From the NCBI RefSeq assembly GCF_902859875.1, contig NZ_CADIKF010000038.1, forward strand, positions 1-64,000: a DNA stretch of 64,000 bases, given 5' to 3'. The DNA comes from Paraburkholderia solisilvae. GTDB taxonomy: Bacteria > Pseudomonadota > Gammaproteobacteria > Burkholderiales > Burkholderiaceae. The notes beneath the pieces were generated by a model that was given only the letters and a program-made list of their open reading frames with translations, was not told where the DNA came from and made no database searches. Shown one piece after another: positions 16,429 to 25,226 of this stretch (the first letter of the stretch is position 1; every line of letters begins with the position of its first letter). A program made the translations under genes and the position numbers.

Positions 16429-17445
16429 ATGACACTCGGAAAACTGCTCCCCGACAAATTCACCCTGTCGCTGGTCTGCACAGTCGTAGTCGCGTCACTG
16501 ATCCCATGCCGAGGCTCAGCGGCCACGCTTTTCAATGGCCTGACAGACGCCGCAATCGCGTTGCTATTCTTTCTCCACGGAGCCAAGTTATCCCGCGAGG
16601 CAATCGTCTCTGGCGCAACCAACTGGAAACTCCACGCGGCCGTCTTTGGCAGCACATTTGTGCTGTTTCCAGTTCTCGGCCTGGTCCTGCACCCCGTGCT
16701 CGGAAAATTCGTCCAGCCCTGGTTATACGTGGGCATCCTGTTCCTCTGCACCCTTCCCTCTACAGTGCAATCGTCGATCGCATTCACGTCGATGGCCAAC
16801 GGAAATGTTCCAGCCGCTGTCTGCAGTGCTTCCGCATCCAGCCTGCTCGGCATCTTCCTCACGCCCGCACTCGTCAGCATGATCGTAACCAGCCATTCAG
16901 GCGGCGGCGGTTCAGCGTTTCGTACGGTGGGCGACATCACCCTCCAACTGTTCGTTCCGTTTGTTGCCGGTCAATTGTTGCGGCCAAAAATCGGCGACTG
17001 GGTCGACACGCACAAGCAGCTCCTGCGAATCGTCGACCAGGGGTCGATCATCCTCATCGTGTATGTGGCATTCAGCGAGGCCGTCGTCGAAGGCATCTGG
17101 CACAAGCTTTCCGCTACGTCCTTCGTCGGAATCGTTTTTGTCGACGCCGTATTGCTCGCCGCAGCGCTCTTATTGACAACGTACGGCAGCAAATGGCTCG
17201 GGTTTTCCGATGAAGACCGCACCACCATCATTTTCTGCGGCTCCAAGAAAAGCATGGCGTCCGGCATACCGTTGGCGAAGATCATTTTCGGCACGCATGC
17301 GGGCCTGATCGTGCTGCCCGTCATGCTGTTCCATCAAATTCAACTGATGACCTGTTCGGTTCTCGCGCAACGCTGGGCTTCACGCACCCCCCGCAACCCG
17401 ATTCAGAACATCGGTAAAACACCAGCGGCGAGTATTTCGAAGTAA
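16429..17445 (+). CDS. Bile acid:sodium symporter-family (BASS-type) membrane transporter
   Basis: Seen: about ten hydrophobic segments across 338 aa, with family landmarks IALLFFLHGAKLSREAI near residue 42, LPSTVQSSIAFTSMANGN near 104 and FCGSKKSMASGIPLA near 264. The start at ATG 16429 is chosen because AAAGGAAAGG precedes it; a longer upstream frame lacks a ribosome site. Known: relatives carry organic anions, sometimes glycolate, pantoate or arsenic compounds; substrate not inferable. A small protein gene follows by 48 bases and may be co-transcribed. Confidence 0.85.
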   Translation: MTLGKLLPDKFTLSLVCTVVVASLIPCRGSAATLFNGLTDAAIALLFFLHGAKLSREAIVSGATNWKLHAAVFGSTFVLFPVLGLVLHPVLGKFVQPWLYVGILFLCTLPSTVQSSIAFTSMANGNVPAAVCSASASSLLGIFLTPALVSMIVTSHSGGGGSAFRTVGDITLQLFVPFVAGQLLRPKIGDWVDTHKQLLRIVDQGSIILIVYVAFSEAVVEGIWHKLSATSFVGIVFVDAVLLAAALLLTTYGSKWLGFSDEDRTTIIFCGSKKSMASGIPLAKIIFGTHAGLIVLPVMLFHQIQLMTCSVLAQRWASRTPRNPIQNIGKTPAASISK

Positions 17446-17493
17446 CCAGGCGGCACCACGTCATCATGCAATTGCAAGGAAAAGGAGTACATC

Positions 17494-17679
17494 ATGGACC
17501 ATAGCTCATCCACCAAACATGCTACCGAGAAGAATCAGTCACCGAGGAAAACGTCACAACCGAAGGATCGAGTCGAATCGAAAGGAAGCGCCGGCTCCGG
17601 TCAAAGTGCACGGTGGAGCGGACATCATGAATATGACTGGATGGACCATTTCAGCTTCCCCGACACACCTTGGTGGTAA
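17494..17679 (+). CDS. Small hydrophilic hypothetical protein, 61 aa
   Basis: The ATG at 17494 has AAAAGGAG eight bases upstream. The product is rich in Ser, Lys, Gln and His, apparently disordered, and ends in an aromatic cluster (YDWMDHFSF, then PWW). No signal peptide or known domain. It follows the BASS-type transporter closely and precedes the tRNA fragment. Function unknown. Confidence 0.5.
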   Translation: MDHSSSTKHATEKNQSPRKTSQPKDRVESKGSAGSGQSARWSGHHEYDWMDHFSFPDTPWW

Positions 17680-17751
17680 CGTGTAAGGCGCAAGTGTCAT
17701 GCGAGTTGCACGCTGCATTGATTTCCAAAGGGACTTGGCGTATCTGTAAAG

Positions 17752-17796
17752 CTCCGAAGACAGGGGTTTGCTGGTTCGATTCCAGCGCGGGCGCCA
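17752..17796 (+). repeat. Partial tRNA-Arg(CCG) 3' half, probable island attachment-site copy
   Basis: These 45 bases align with 953-997 of the intact tRNA-Arg in the same orientation with few differences, including CTCCGAAG, CAGGGG, TTGCTGGTTCGAT, CCAGC and a terminal CCA. There is no matching 5' half, so it is not a functional tRNA. Integration into a tRNA gene leaves exactly this kind of displaced 3' segment at the far end of the element, giving a putative island of about 16.8 kb (998-17751). Confidence 0.75.
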
Positions 17797-17851
17797 GGTC
17801 ATTTCAAGCAGTCAACTCACTCTTCCTTCTTCGCGCCATCCAGCAACCACC

Positions 17852-18748
17852 GTGAGACTCGACACAACAACCGTCCGCCTGATCCTCGCGATCGTAGAGG
17901 ACGGCAGCATCTCGCGAGCCGCGGACCGTCTCGATCTTGCCGTCGCCGCCGCCTCCCGCCGCGTATCAGACCTCGAAGATCAACTCGGCGCAAAGCTGTT
18001 CCGGCGCGTGCCGCACGGCGTCGAGATCACCGAATCCGGCAACAAGCTGCTGCAGTATCTCCGCCAGATCGACAACCTGGTCGATCGTCTCGAAGGCGAT
18101 GCAAAAGCGCTCCACGACGGTCTCGACGGCCGCATCATCATCGGTGCGCCGAAGGCGGTCGTCATCGCGTTTCTCGCGCCGGACATCGCGAACATCCAGC
18201 GCAAGTATCCCGGCATCTCGCTGAAGATCGTCGAGGAGAACAGCAAGACGGTGCAGCAACTGCTGCGCGACAAGGTCATCGACGTCGGCATCTACGAGTC
18301 GAAGAGCGGTTATCTCGACCTCGCGAAAACCCCGTATCGGGACGACCGCCTCGTGCTCGTCCATAGCCGCGCGCACTATCAGTTTCCCGACGCACCGGTC
18401 AGCATCGAAGCACTGCTGGACCTGCCGGTCGTCAGTCTCGGCAAGGGCTCGGCCATCCTGTCCGCGCTGCAGCGCGCGTATCACAGCCGCGGCCGGCAAT
18501 TCACCAACAACTTCTCGGTGGCCGGTTTCGACACCATGCTCGCGCTGGTCCGTCATGGTCTGGGCGTCGGCCTGATGCCGCCCGACGTGCTGCGCAGTTT
18601 CCATCCCGAGCGCGGACTGTGCTCCGTCGAACTGCAAGGCGACTGGCATCACCGCAGCTACGTGCTCTCCTGTGTCGAAGGGCACGCGCAGCCGCAGGCG
18701 CTCCACAACGTCGTAACCGAACTGCTCGCCGGCCAAACGCAGCGGTAG
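17852..18748 (+). CDS. LysR-family transcriptional regulator
   Basis: Seen: an N-terminal winged helix-turn-helix (VRLILAIVEDGSISRAADR, RRVSDLEDQLGAKLFRR) and a periplasmic-binding-like effector domain from about residue 90. The start is taken as GTG 17852, giving 298 aa; the upstream extension of the frame runs through the tRNA fragment and is not plausible as protein. It lies upstream of, and in the same direction as, the CoA-transferase operon at 19135 and probably controls it, though the spacing of 386 bases leaves that open. Confidence 0.88.
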   Translation: MRLDTTTVRLILAIVEDGSISRAADRLDLAVAAASRRVSDLEDQLGAKLFRRVPHGVEITESGNKLLQYLRQIDNLVDRLEGDAKALHDGLDGRIIIGAPKAVVIAFLAPDIANIQRKYPGISLKIVEENSKTVQQLLRDKVIDVGIYESKSGYLDLAKTPYRDDRLVLVHSRAHYQFPDAPVSIEALLDLPVVSLGKGSAILSALQRAYHSRGRQFTNNFSVAGFDTMLALVRHGLGVGLMPPDVLRSFHPERGLCSVELQGDWHHRSYVLSCVEGHAQPQALHNVVTELLAGQTQR

Positions 18749-19134
18749 GTCCGCTTTCGCGATTCGCGAAGCCAGACATGCTCGTTTCATCCTTGCGGTA
18801 GCGTAGGCTCTACGCAATAGTTGGGAAACGACAAATATCTGGAGACGAGCGGACTCGCCGGGCGCTCAGACTGAGCACCGCGAATCGCAACCAGGGGCAC
18901 CCCCGTGGCATGGAAGCGTCACGAGCGTCCTCGCAGGATTCCCGTCCACATAGGCGACCGCGTCTCTTCATGACTTGCGGCCTCTGCTGACGCGGCGCCC
19001 CCGCCCCTGCTCTCCTCCTCATATCGACCGTTTAACGCAGTCCCGGCCCAACAGGTCTGAACGATTGCGAGCACCGCCATCGCCGTCGTCGCCTGGTGGC
19101 CGCTCGTCCAAACACTTAGCAGAGGAGACCTCCC
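18749..19134. other. Intergenic region upstream of the CoA-transferase operon
   Basis: No gene supported. It should carry the operon promoter and the LysR binding site. No clear T-N11-A dyad stood out on reading. GAGGAGACC (19121-19129) is the ribosome site of the next gene. Confidence 0.4.
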
Positions 19135-20301
19135 ATGACCCAACCGAAGCAATTGCCACTGCAGGGCATTCGTGTGCTCGATGTCAGCCAGGTAATGGCC
19201 GGTCCGTTCGCCTGCATGCTGCTCGCCGACCTGGGCGCAGACGTGATCAAGGTCGAGCCGATCGAGGGCGACCAGACCCGCGGCGCGATGGGTTTCAAAA
19301 TGAAGGGGCCCGACAGCATGGGCTTCCTCAATATGAACCGCAACAAGCGGTCGCTGTCGCTGGACCTGAAGAGCGACGAAGGCCGCGAGTTCTTCTACAA
19401 GCTCGCGAAAACCGCCGACGTGATCGTCGAGAACTACCGTCCGGGCGTCGTGCAGCGTCTGCGCATCGACTACGAGACGATCCGCGAGATCAATCCGAAG
19501 ATCATCTACGTCAGCATCTCGGGCTTCGGCCAGAGCGGCCCGTGGGCGTCGCGCCCCGGCTTCGACCTGATGGCGCAGGCGATGTCGGGTGTGATGAGCG
19601 TGACCGGTTACAAGGACGGCAAGCCGGTCAAGGCGGGCGTGCCGGTGGCCGATATCGGCTGCGCGCTGTTCGCGGTCTACGGTCTGCTCTCCGCATATAT
19701 CGGCGCGCAGAAAACCGGCGAAGGCCAGCATATCGATGCGTCACTGTTCGATTCGGTGATGGCGTTCTCGATCTGGGACATGTCCGACTACTGGGGCACC
19801 GGCGTACCGCCGACGCCGCTTGGCACCAGCAACAAGATGAGCGCGCCGTACCAGGCCGTGAAGGCGCGCGACGGCTACTTCGTGATGGGCGCAACCAACC
19901 AGAAGCTGTGGACCAGGCTGTGCGAGCTGTTAGCGCGCCCGGACCTCGTCAAGCATCCGGAATTCGAAACCGTGTCGCTGCGGCTCAAGAACCGCGAAGC
20001 GTTGATCGAATCGCTCGAGCAGGAATTCGCGAAGCGCGACTGTGAAGACTGGATCGACACGATGCTCGCCGCCGGCATTCCCGCCGGTCCGATCCTGTCG
20101 TACCCCGAGGCGTTCGGTAGCGAGCATGCGCAGTATCGCCAGATGTGCATGGAGATCGATCATCCGATCGAAGGCAAGGTCAAGAACATTGGCTTTCCGG
20201 TCAAGATGCTCGGCACGCCGCAGCAGGTGCGCCGCCATCCGCCGCTGCTCGGCGAACACAACGACGAGCTGTTCGCCGAAATCAACGGAAAAGCGTCATG
20301 A
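19135..20301 (+). CDS. CaiB/BaiF-type (class III) CoA-transferase
   Basis: Seen: 388 aa with family signatures near the start (GIRVLDVSQVMAGPF, LLADLGADVIKVE), NRNKRSLSLDLKS, VIVENYRPGV and GFDLMAQAMSG, whose Asp corresponds to the catalytic aspartate of formyl-CoA transferase. Known: these enzymes move CoA from an acyl-CoA to a free carboxylic acid. Here it is probably the activation step of an organic acid taken up by the MFS carrier two genes on. The stop overlaps the hydratase ATG (ATGA). Confidence 0.92.
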   Translation: MTQPKQLPLQGIRVLDVSQVMAGPFACMLLADLGADVIKVEPIEGDQTRGAMGFKMKGPDSMGFLNMNRNKRSLSLDLKSDEGREFFYKLAKTADVIVENYRPGVVQRLRIDYETIREINPKIIYVSISGFGQSGPWASRPGFDLMAQAMSGVMSVTGYKDGKPVKAGVPVADIGCALFAVYGLLSAYIGAQKTGEGQHIDASLFDSVMAFSIWDMSDYWGTGVPPTPLGTSNKMSAPYQAVKARDGYFVMGATNQKLWTRLCELLARPDLVKHPEFETVSLRLKNREALIESLEQEFAKRDCEDWIDTMLAAGIPAGPILSYPEAFGSEHAQYRQMCMEIDHPIEGKVKNIGFPVKMLGTPQQVRRHPPLLGEHNDELFAEINGKAS

Positions 20302-21062
20302 GCGAACCCGTCACCCTAACCCTTAACGCGTCGGGCGCGGCGCAGATCGTGATCGATCGCCCCGAGCGCCGCAACGCGATGACGATCCCGATGTACGAAA
20401 CGCTGCTTGCGCTCATCGCGCAATGCGAGCGCGATGCGGCAGTGCGTTGCATCGTGCTGCGCGGCGCAGGCGGCAAGTCGTTCGTGGCGGGCACCGACAT
20501 CAGCTACTTCACCGGCTTTCGCGACGGCCGCGACGGCGTCGCCTACGAGGCGCTCGTCGAGCGGGTGATCGACGCGGTGGAACGTATCGCGCTGCCGACC
20601 ATCGCGGTGATCGACGGCTGGGCCGTAGGCGGCGGCCTCGCGCTCGCGACAGCCTGCGACTTCCGCATCTGTACCGACACGTCCAGCTTCGGCGCGCCGA
20701 TCGCGAAGACGCTGTCGAACACGCTGTCGTCGCGCAACCTCGCGCGGCTTGCCGCGGCGTTCGGTGTGCCGCGCGTGAAGAAAATGTTGATGCTGGCCGA
20801 CATGCTCACGGCGCAGAACGCGCTGGACTGCGGTTATGTCTACGAGGTGTGCAGCGGCAATGTGCTCGAAGAGACCGCGGCAAAGCTCGCGCAACGGCTG
20901 ATCGCGCTGTCGCCGGTCACGCAGCGTGCGGTGAAGGAAAGTCTGCGCCGCATCGTCGTCGAGCAGCGGCTGGACGATGAGGATCTGATCGAGCAGGTGT
21001 ACGGCAGCGCGGCATTCCGTGATGCGGTAGCCGCGTTCACGTCGGGTTCGTCGAAGCAGTAG
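20298..21062 (+). CDS. Enoyl-CoA hydratase/isomerase-family protein without the usual glutamates
   Basis: Seen: 254 aa crotonase fold with oxyanion-hole strand FVAGTDISYF and AVGGGLALATACDFR. The two catalytic Glu of true enoyl-CoA hydratases are not found at their usual places (Ala in GGGLAL; APIAKT where PE is usual). The chemistry may therefore be isomerisation, decarboxylation or thioester hydrolysis instead of hydration. Translationally coupled to the CoA-transferase and followed 28 bases later by the transporter, so it should act on the CoA ester that enzyme makes. Confidence 0.85.
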   Translation: MSEPVTLTLNASGAAQIVIDRPERRNAMTIPMYETLLALIAQCERDAAVRCIVLRGAGGKSFVAGTDISYFTGFRDGRDGVAYEALVERVIDAVERIALPTIAVIDGWAVGGGLALATACDFRICTDTSSFGAPIAKTLSNTLSSRNLARLAAAFGVPRVKKMLMLADMLTAQNALDCGYVYEVCSGNVLEETAAKLAQRLIALSPVTQRAVKESLRRIVVEQRLDDEDLIEQVYGSAAFRDAVAAFTSGSSKQ

Positions 21063-21090
21063 CCGGAACAAACAGAACAAGGAGCGAGAC

Positions 21091-22425
21091 ATGAAACGAG
21101 TTCGGCTGAAGGCGACGACGACCGTTCTGCTGATGCTGTGCCTGATGTACATGATCACGTACATCGATCGCGTCAACGTGAGCACGGCCGCCGGGCAGTT
21201 CAAGTCCGAGCTCGGCCTCAGCAGCACGCAGATCGGTGTGATCTTCTCCGCGTTCGCGTATCCGTACGTGGTGTTTCAGTTTATCGGCGGCTGGTTCAGC
21301 GACCGGTTCGGCGCACGGCGCACGTTGATCGCCTGTGCATTGATGTGGGCGGTGGCGACGGCGCTCACCGGCCTTGCGGGCGGCTTCGTGACGCTGCTTG
21401 CGGCGCGCCTGCTGCTCGGGCTGGGGGAAGGCGCGACCTTTCCTGCCGCGACGACCGCGATGGCCACCTGGTTCGCCAAGGACAAACGGGGCATGGCGCA
21501 GGGCATCACGCATTCGTCCGCGCGTTTGGGCAATGCGTTCGCGCCCATTCTGGTCTACTCGTTGATCAGAGCGGTGAATTGGCGGTTCTCGTTCTACATG
21601 CTCGGTCTGGTCAGTTTGGGTTGGGTGGTGCTGTGGTACAAAACGTACCGCGACAATCCGGCACGTCACCCGAACATCACACCATCGGAGCTCGCAGCGA
21701 TACCCGTCGCTCGCGAGCGTGTTATCGATCCCAAAGGAACCACCGCGCGCTTGTTCTGGCGGATGCTGCCGGTATCCGTCGTGTACTTTTGCTATTGCTG
21801 GATCCTATGGTTGATGCTGGACTGGATGCCGCTTTATTTCATGCACAGCTTTCACCTGAACATCAAGAAGGCTGTGGTTTTCACCACGGCGGTGTTTGTG
21901 GCCGGTGTGGTCGGCGATCTGATCGGCGGCCTGCTCACTGACCATCTGCTGCGCCGGACGAAGAGTCCGGTTCTGGCGCGCAGCTGTCTGGTGGCGGCGT
22001 GTATGACGATGACCGGGCTTTCCGTTGTGCCGGTCCTGTTCGTGCATGATCCGATGATCTCGTTGATCTTCCTGGCTGCGGCCATGTTCTTCAACGAAAT
22101 GAATATCGGCCCGATGTGGGCGATCCCGATGGACATCGCGTCTTCCGAACGGTCCGGCGCCGCGAGCGGCATCATGGCGAGCATTGGGAACACGTCCGCG
22201 ATTATCTGCCCGATGGTGGCCGGCTTTCTGGCCGACCGCGCAGGCGGGTGGAACCTGACGTTCCTGATCTCGATTGGCGTGATGATTTGCGGCGTGCTGG
22301 TGGTGTTCGCGATGCGGCCTAACAAGGCTTTTGTCGTTAGCCGGCAAACTCCGCGGAGCCACGATCTCGCGTTCGCGCCGTCAACTCCGACATCGGTGAA
22401 CGCGAACGTTGGACAGCCTGAGTGA
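21091..22425 (+). CDS. MFS transporter, anion:cation symporter type
   Basis: Seen: 444 aa, twelve hydrophobic segments, start motif MLCLMYMITYIDRVNVS, cytoplasmic loop GGWFSDRFGARRT (motif A) and GLGEGATFPAATTAMATWF, all typical of the ACS family that carries sugar acids, phthalates and similar carboxylates. The ATG follows AAGGAGCGAGAC. Inferred role: uptake of the acid used by the co-transcribed CoA-transferase and hydratase. Confidence 0.9.
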   Translation: MKRVRLKATTTVLLMLCLMYMITYIDRVNVSTAAGQFKSELGLSSTQIGVIFSAFAYPYVVFQFIGGWFSDRFGARRTLIACALMWAVATALTGLAGGFVTLLAARLLLGLGEGATFPAATTAMATWFAKDKRGMAQGITHSSARLGNAFAPILVYSLIRAVNWRFSFYMLGLVSLGWVVLWYKTYRDNPARHPNITPSELAAIPVARERVIDPKGTTARLFWRMLPVSVVYFCYCWILWLMLDWMPLYFMHSFHLNIKKAVVFTTAVFVAGVVGDLIGGLLTDHLLRRTKSPVLARSCLVAACMTMTGLSVVPVLFVHDPMISLIFLAAAMFFNEMNIGPMWAIPMDIASSERSGAASGIMASIGNTSAIICPMVAGFLADRAGGWNLTFLISIGVMICGVLVVFAMRPNKAFVVSRQTPRSHDLAFAPSTPTSVNANVGQPE

Positions 22426-22460
22426 GTTTCGAATAAGTCTCGACGCAAACGGAGCGCATC

Positions 22461-23357
22461 ATGATCAGGACCATCCATGCAGGTTCATTGAACGTTGCGT
22501 ACGTGGAGCATGGCGAACCGGGTGGCTGGCCTGTGGTTCTGCTTCACGGTTTTCCATACGACATTCACGCTTATGACGACGTCTCGACCATACTCGCAGC
22601 GGCAGGTGCGAGAGTGATCGTTCCGTATTTGCGCGGGTATGGCCCGACCCGGTTTCTTTCATCCGCGACGCCTCGCTCCGGCCAGCAGGCCGCGCTAGGC
22701 GCCGATGTTTTGGCTTTGCTTGACGCACTGTCGATCCCGTCAGCGATTCTGGCGGGCTACGATTGGGGCGGACGTGGCGCGTGTATCGTTTCGGCGCTTC
22801 GGCCTGAGCGTGTGACGGGGCTGGTCTCTTGCGGCAGCTATAACATCCACGATATTGCGGGCGCTTTAAAACCTGACACGCCGGATAATGAACATCGGCT
22901 CTGGTATCAGTATTACTTCAATAGCGAACGTGGCCGTGCGGCGCTCACAAAAGATAGCAAGTCTTTTTGCCGGCTGCTCTGGAAGCTTTGGTCGCCCACT
23001 TGGGTGTTCGACGATGTGACCTTCGAAAAGACATCCTCAGCGTTCGACAACCCTGACTTTGTGGAAGTGGTGATTCATTCCTATCGGCACCGTTACGGCC
23101 TGGTGGATGGCGATCCTGCGCTTGAAGACATCGAGATTCTTTTGGCGCGGCAACCGGATATTGAGGTGCCAGCCATCACGATCGATGGCGCAGACGATGG
23201 CATTCGGCCTGCCGGATCTGCGAGCCACGCGAAACGGTTCAAGGGTCCGCATGAGCATCTGGTCATTTCGGGCGTGGGACATAACGTCCCGCAAGAAGCG
23301 CCTGAGGCATTCGCGGAAGCGGTGATTGCGATTAAGGAAGGATTGCGCAAGGCTTGA
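22461..23357 (+). CDS. Alpha/beta hydrolase with Asp nucleophile (epoxide hydrolase or dehalogenase type)
   Basis: Seen: 298 aa, oxyanion motif LLHGFPYD near residue 28, nucleophile elbow GYDWGGRG near residue 95 with Asp where serine esterases have Ser, and catalytic His in GVGHNVPQ near 277. Known: Asp-elbow members (epoxide hydrolases, haloalkane and haloacetate dehalogenases) form an alkyl-enzyme ester. It is last in the CoA-transferase operon, 35 bases after the MFS gene. That raises the possibility that the pathway degrades an epoxide, lactone or halogenated acid. Confidence 0.85.
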   Translation: MIRTIHAGSLNVAYVEHGEPGGWPVVLLHGFPYDIHAYDDVSTILAAAGARVIVPYLRGYGPTRFLSSATPRSGQQAALGADVLALLDALSIPSAILAGYDWGGRGACIVSALRPERVTGLVSCGSYNIHDIAGALKPDTPDNEHRLWYQYYFNSERGRAALTKDSKSFCRLLWKLWSPTWVFDDVTFEKTSSAFDNPDFVEVVIHSYRHRYGLVDGDPALEDIEILLARQPDIEVPAITIDGADDGIRPAGSASHAKRFKGPHEHLVISGVGHNVPQEAPEAFAEAVIAIKEGLRKA

Positions 23358-23419
23358 ATTTGATGGCAGTGAGTTGCTGCCGGCTTCGTGGACACCCGGG
23401 AGAGCTGAGGTGTCAGGTG

Positions 23420-24118
23420 TCATTCGACCCGCTGCATCACGTCCTGTGCGCGAGCGTCTGCCGAATCGCCAGTCCATCTGCGCCTGATGTAACGTGCGGC
23501 GCGCGCCTCGTCGTCTTGCCGTAGCACGCGCGCGGGAGAACCGGCCGCCGTGACGTTGGACGGAATGTCGCGTGTGACCACGCTGCCCGCACCGATGGTC
23601 ACGTTGTCGCCAATAACGACATCTTCGACAATGCAAACGTTCGGGCCGATGTAGACGTTGTCTCCGATGGTCGCGGCCTTTCCATGATTGCTCCCAATCG
23701 AAAGGCCTTGCGCGATATTGCAGTTCGCGCCAATGACCGCAGTCTCGTTGACAACGATGCCGCCGAAATGGCCGATATAGAACCCTGGCCCGATGCTCGT
23801 GCCCGCCGGGATGACGATGCCGAAGCGGCGCTGTTGCGTACGCAACTTTCGGCGCAGCAGGCTGCGAATCAGGCCGCGTTTCTTGTAGCCGCTCGCGAGG
23901 CGAAACCACACCATGTAGTTGAATTCTTCGCGGCGAAAGAAGTTGCGCAGGAATGCTCGCAGGTCGGTGCGATCGGATATGCGATGGAGGTCGCTTTTGA
24001 TCAGGTCGAGCGTGGTGAGCATTCGCCGGAAGGCTCCGTTGGTAAAAGAATTCGAGGGGCTGTGGTTTTCGTCAGGTCGACTAGTGTACTGGGTTTGCTG
24101 CGCGCAGACCTCGCGCAC
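23420..24118 (-). CDS. Left-handed beta-helix (hexapeptide) acetyltransferase, serine acetyltransferase-like
   Basis: Seen: helical N-terminal half (LIKSDLHRISDRTD) then hexapeptide repeats from about residue 105: IPAGTSIGPGFYIGHFGG, IGANCNIAQGLSIG, IGDNVYIGPNVCIVEDVVIG, ending TAAGSPARVLRQ. The His in IGHFGG fits the catalytic site of CysE-like enzymes. The frame starts at 24118; Met33 (24022) is also possible. Genome context gives no cysteine genes, so it may be a polysaccharide or sugar O-acetyltransferase. It converges on the hydrolase operon. Confidence 0.8.
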   Translation of the reverse strand: MREVCAQQTQYTSRPDENHSPSNSFTNGAFRRMLTTLDLIKSDLHRISDRTDLRAFLRNFFRREEFNYMVWFRLASGYKKRGLIRSLLRRKLRTQQRRFGIVIPAGTSIGPGFYIGHFGGIVVNETAVIGANCNIAQGLSIGSNHGKAATIGDNVYIGPNVCIVEDVVIGDNVTIGAGSVVTRDIPSNVTAAGSPARVLRQDDEARAARYIRRRWTGDSADARAQDVMQRVE

Positions 24119-24162
24119 CCTCCGGAATAGCCGGGTGGACGTCGAGAACCTGTTGCGCGCAA

Positions 24163-25095
24163 TCAGGCGTCGTTCGCAACGGTCGAACGCACCTCAACCG
24201 AAGCGCTAGCGTTTCTTTGCCATGGCACCGTCGCGAGCACAGAAGCAAACACCATCAACCCGCCTCCAACCCAACCCCAGACCGACATCTGTTCCCCAAG
24301 CCACACATACGCGAATAGCGCACCAAAAGCCGGCTCGCTTCCCATCAGCAACGACACGCGCGTTGGACTGCTGCGCTTGACGGCAAAATTCTGCGCGAAG
24401 AATGCGAAAAGAGTGCACGCAAACACCAGGTAAGCGATGCTCACCCAGAAGGTGCCGTGCCCAGCTAGCGTCGGCAGCGCAGGCCACGGCTGCGACGAAC
24501 CCACCAGAGCCGCGACGACACAGCCGAGCATCACGGTGCCGGCCTGCACCGCCGTCACCGACAGCGGAGCGAGTGTCGAGTCGCGCATCACCCTCCTCGT
24601 CGTGCACACCGTCAACGCGCGCAGCAGGGCAGCCAGAAGAATCAGCGCATCGCCTGCGGTTGGAATGAACACGCCACCACTGACCAGCGCGGCGCCAGCC
24701 AACGACAGTACGACGGCAAACCACTCGACGCGCGACGGCTTTCTCCGCAGCAGCACCCATTCGACGAGCGGCGTGAGCACAACACACAAACTGATCAGAA
24801 ACGCCGCATTCGACGCACGTGTCAGCGATATTCCAAACGTCTCGGCCACCAGCACGCTGAGCAGCAGCACGCCGGTGCCAAGCGTGCCAGCCAGTTCAGC
24901 CGCTTTCGCATGCCGCAGCGAACGCAACGCCGGCGACAACACAGCAAACGTCAGTCCAAAGCGCAGCGCCAGCAACCCCAGCACCGGATAGAACGCGAGC
25001 GCGGCTTTCGCGACTCCATAGCTTGTGCCCCACACCATCGCGACCGCGAGCAGCATCAGGTCGGATATCCACAGCAAGCGCTTTTGCTTCGACAC
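24163..25095 (-). CDS. EamA/DMT-family inner-membrane exporter
   Basis: Seen: 310 aa with ten hydrophobic segments in two repeated halves, beginning LLAVAMVWGTSYGVAKAAL, with SNAAFLISLCVVLTPLVEW in repeat one and LLMGSEPAFGALFAYVWLGE in repeat two, characteristic of EamA transporters of amino acids or metabolites. It is divergent from the LysR gene at 25227, with the promoter region of about 130 bases between, the usual arrangement for regulator and target exporter. Confidence 0.9.
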   Translation of the reverse strand: MSKQKRLLWISDLMLLAVAMVWGTSYGVAKAALAFYPVLGLLALRFGLTFAVLSPALRSLRHAKAAELAGTLGTGVLLLSVLVAETFGISLTRASNAAFLISLCVVLTPLVEWVLLRRKPSRVEWFAVVLSLAGAALVSGGVFIPTAGDALILLAALLRALTVCTTRRVMRDSTLAPLSVTAVQAGTVMLGCVVAALVGSSQPWPALPTLAGHGTFWVSIAYLVFACTLFAFFAQNFAVKRSSPTRVSLLMGSEPAFGALFAYVWLGEQMSVWGWVGGGLMVFASVLATVPWQRNASASVEVRSTVANDA

Positions 25096-25226
25096 GGCGG
25101 ACCCTCTATCTCGATCTATTCGAACAGTCTGAATTGTCGGGTATTGCGCCGAAAACTATAATCGTGGCTCGGGGAACATCTTTTATGTCGCATGCGCACA
25201 AATCGAATGTCGCGGCTGAGGTGAGC

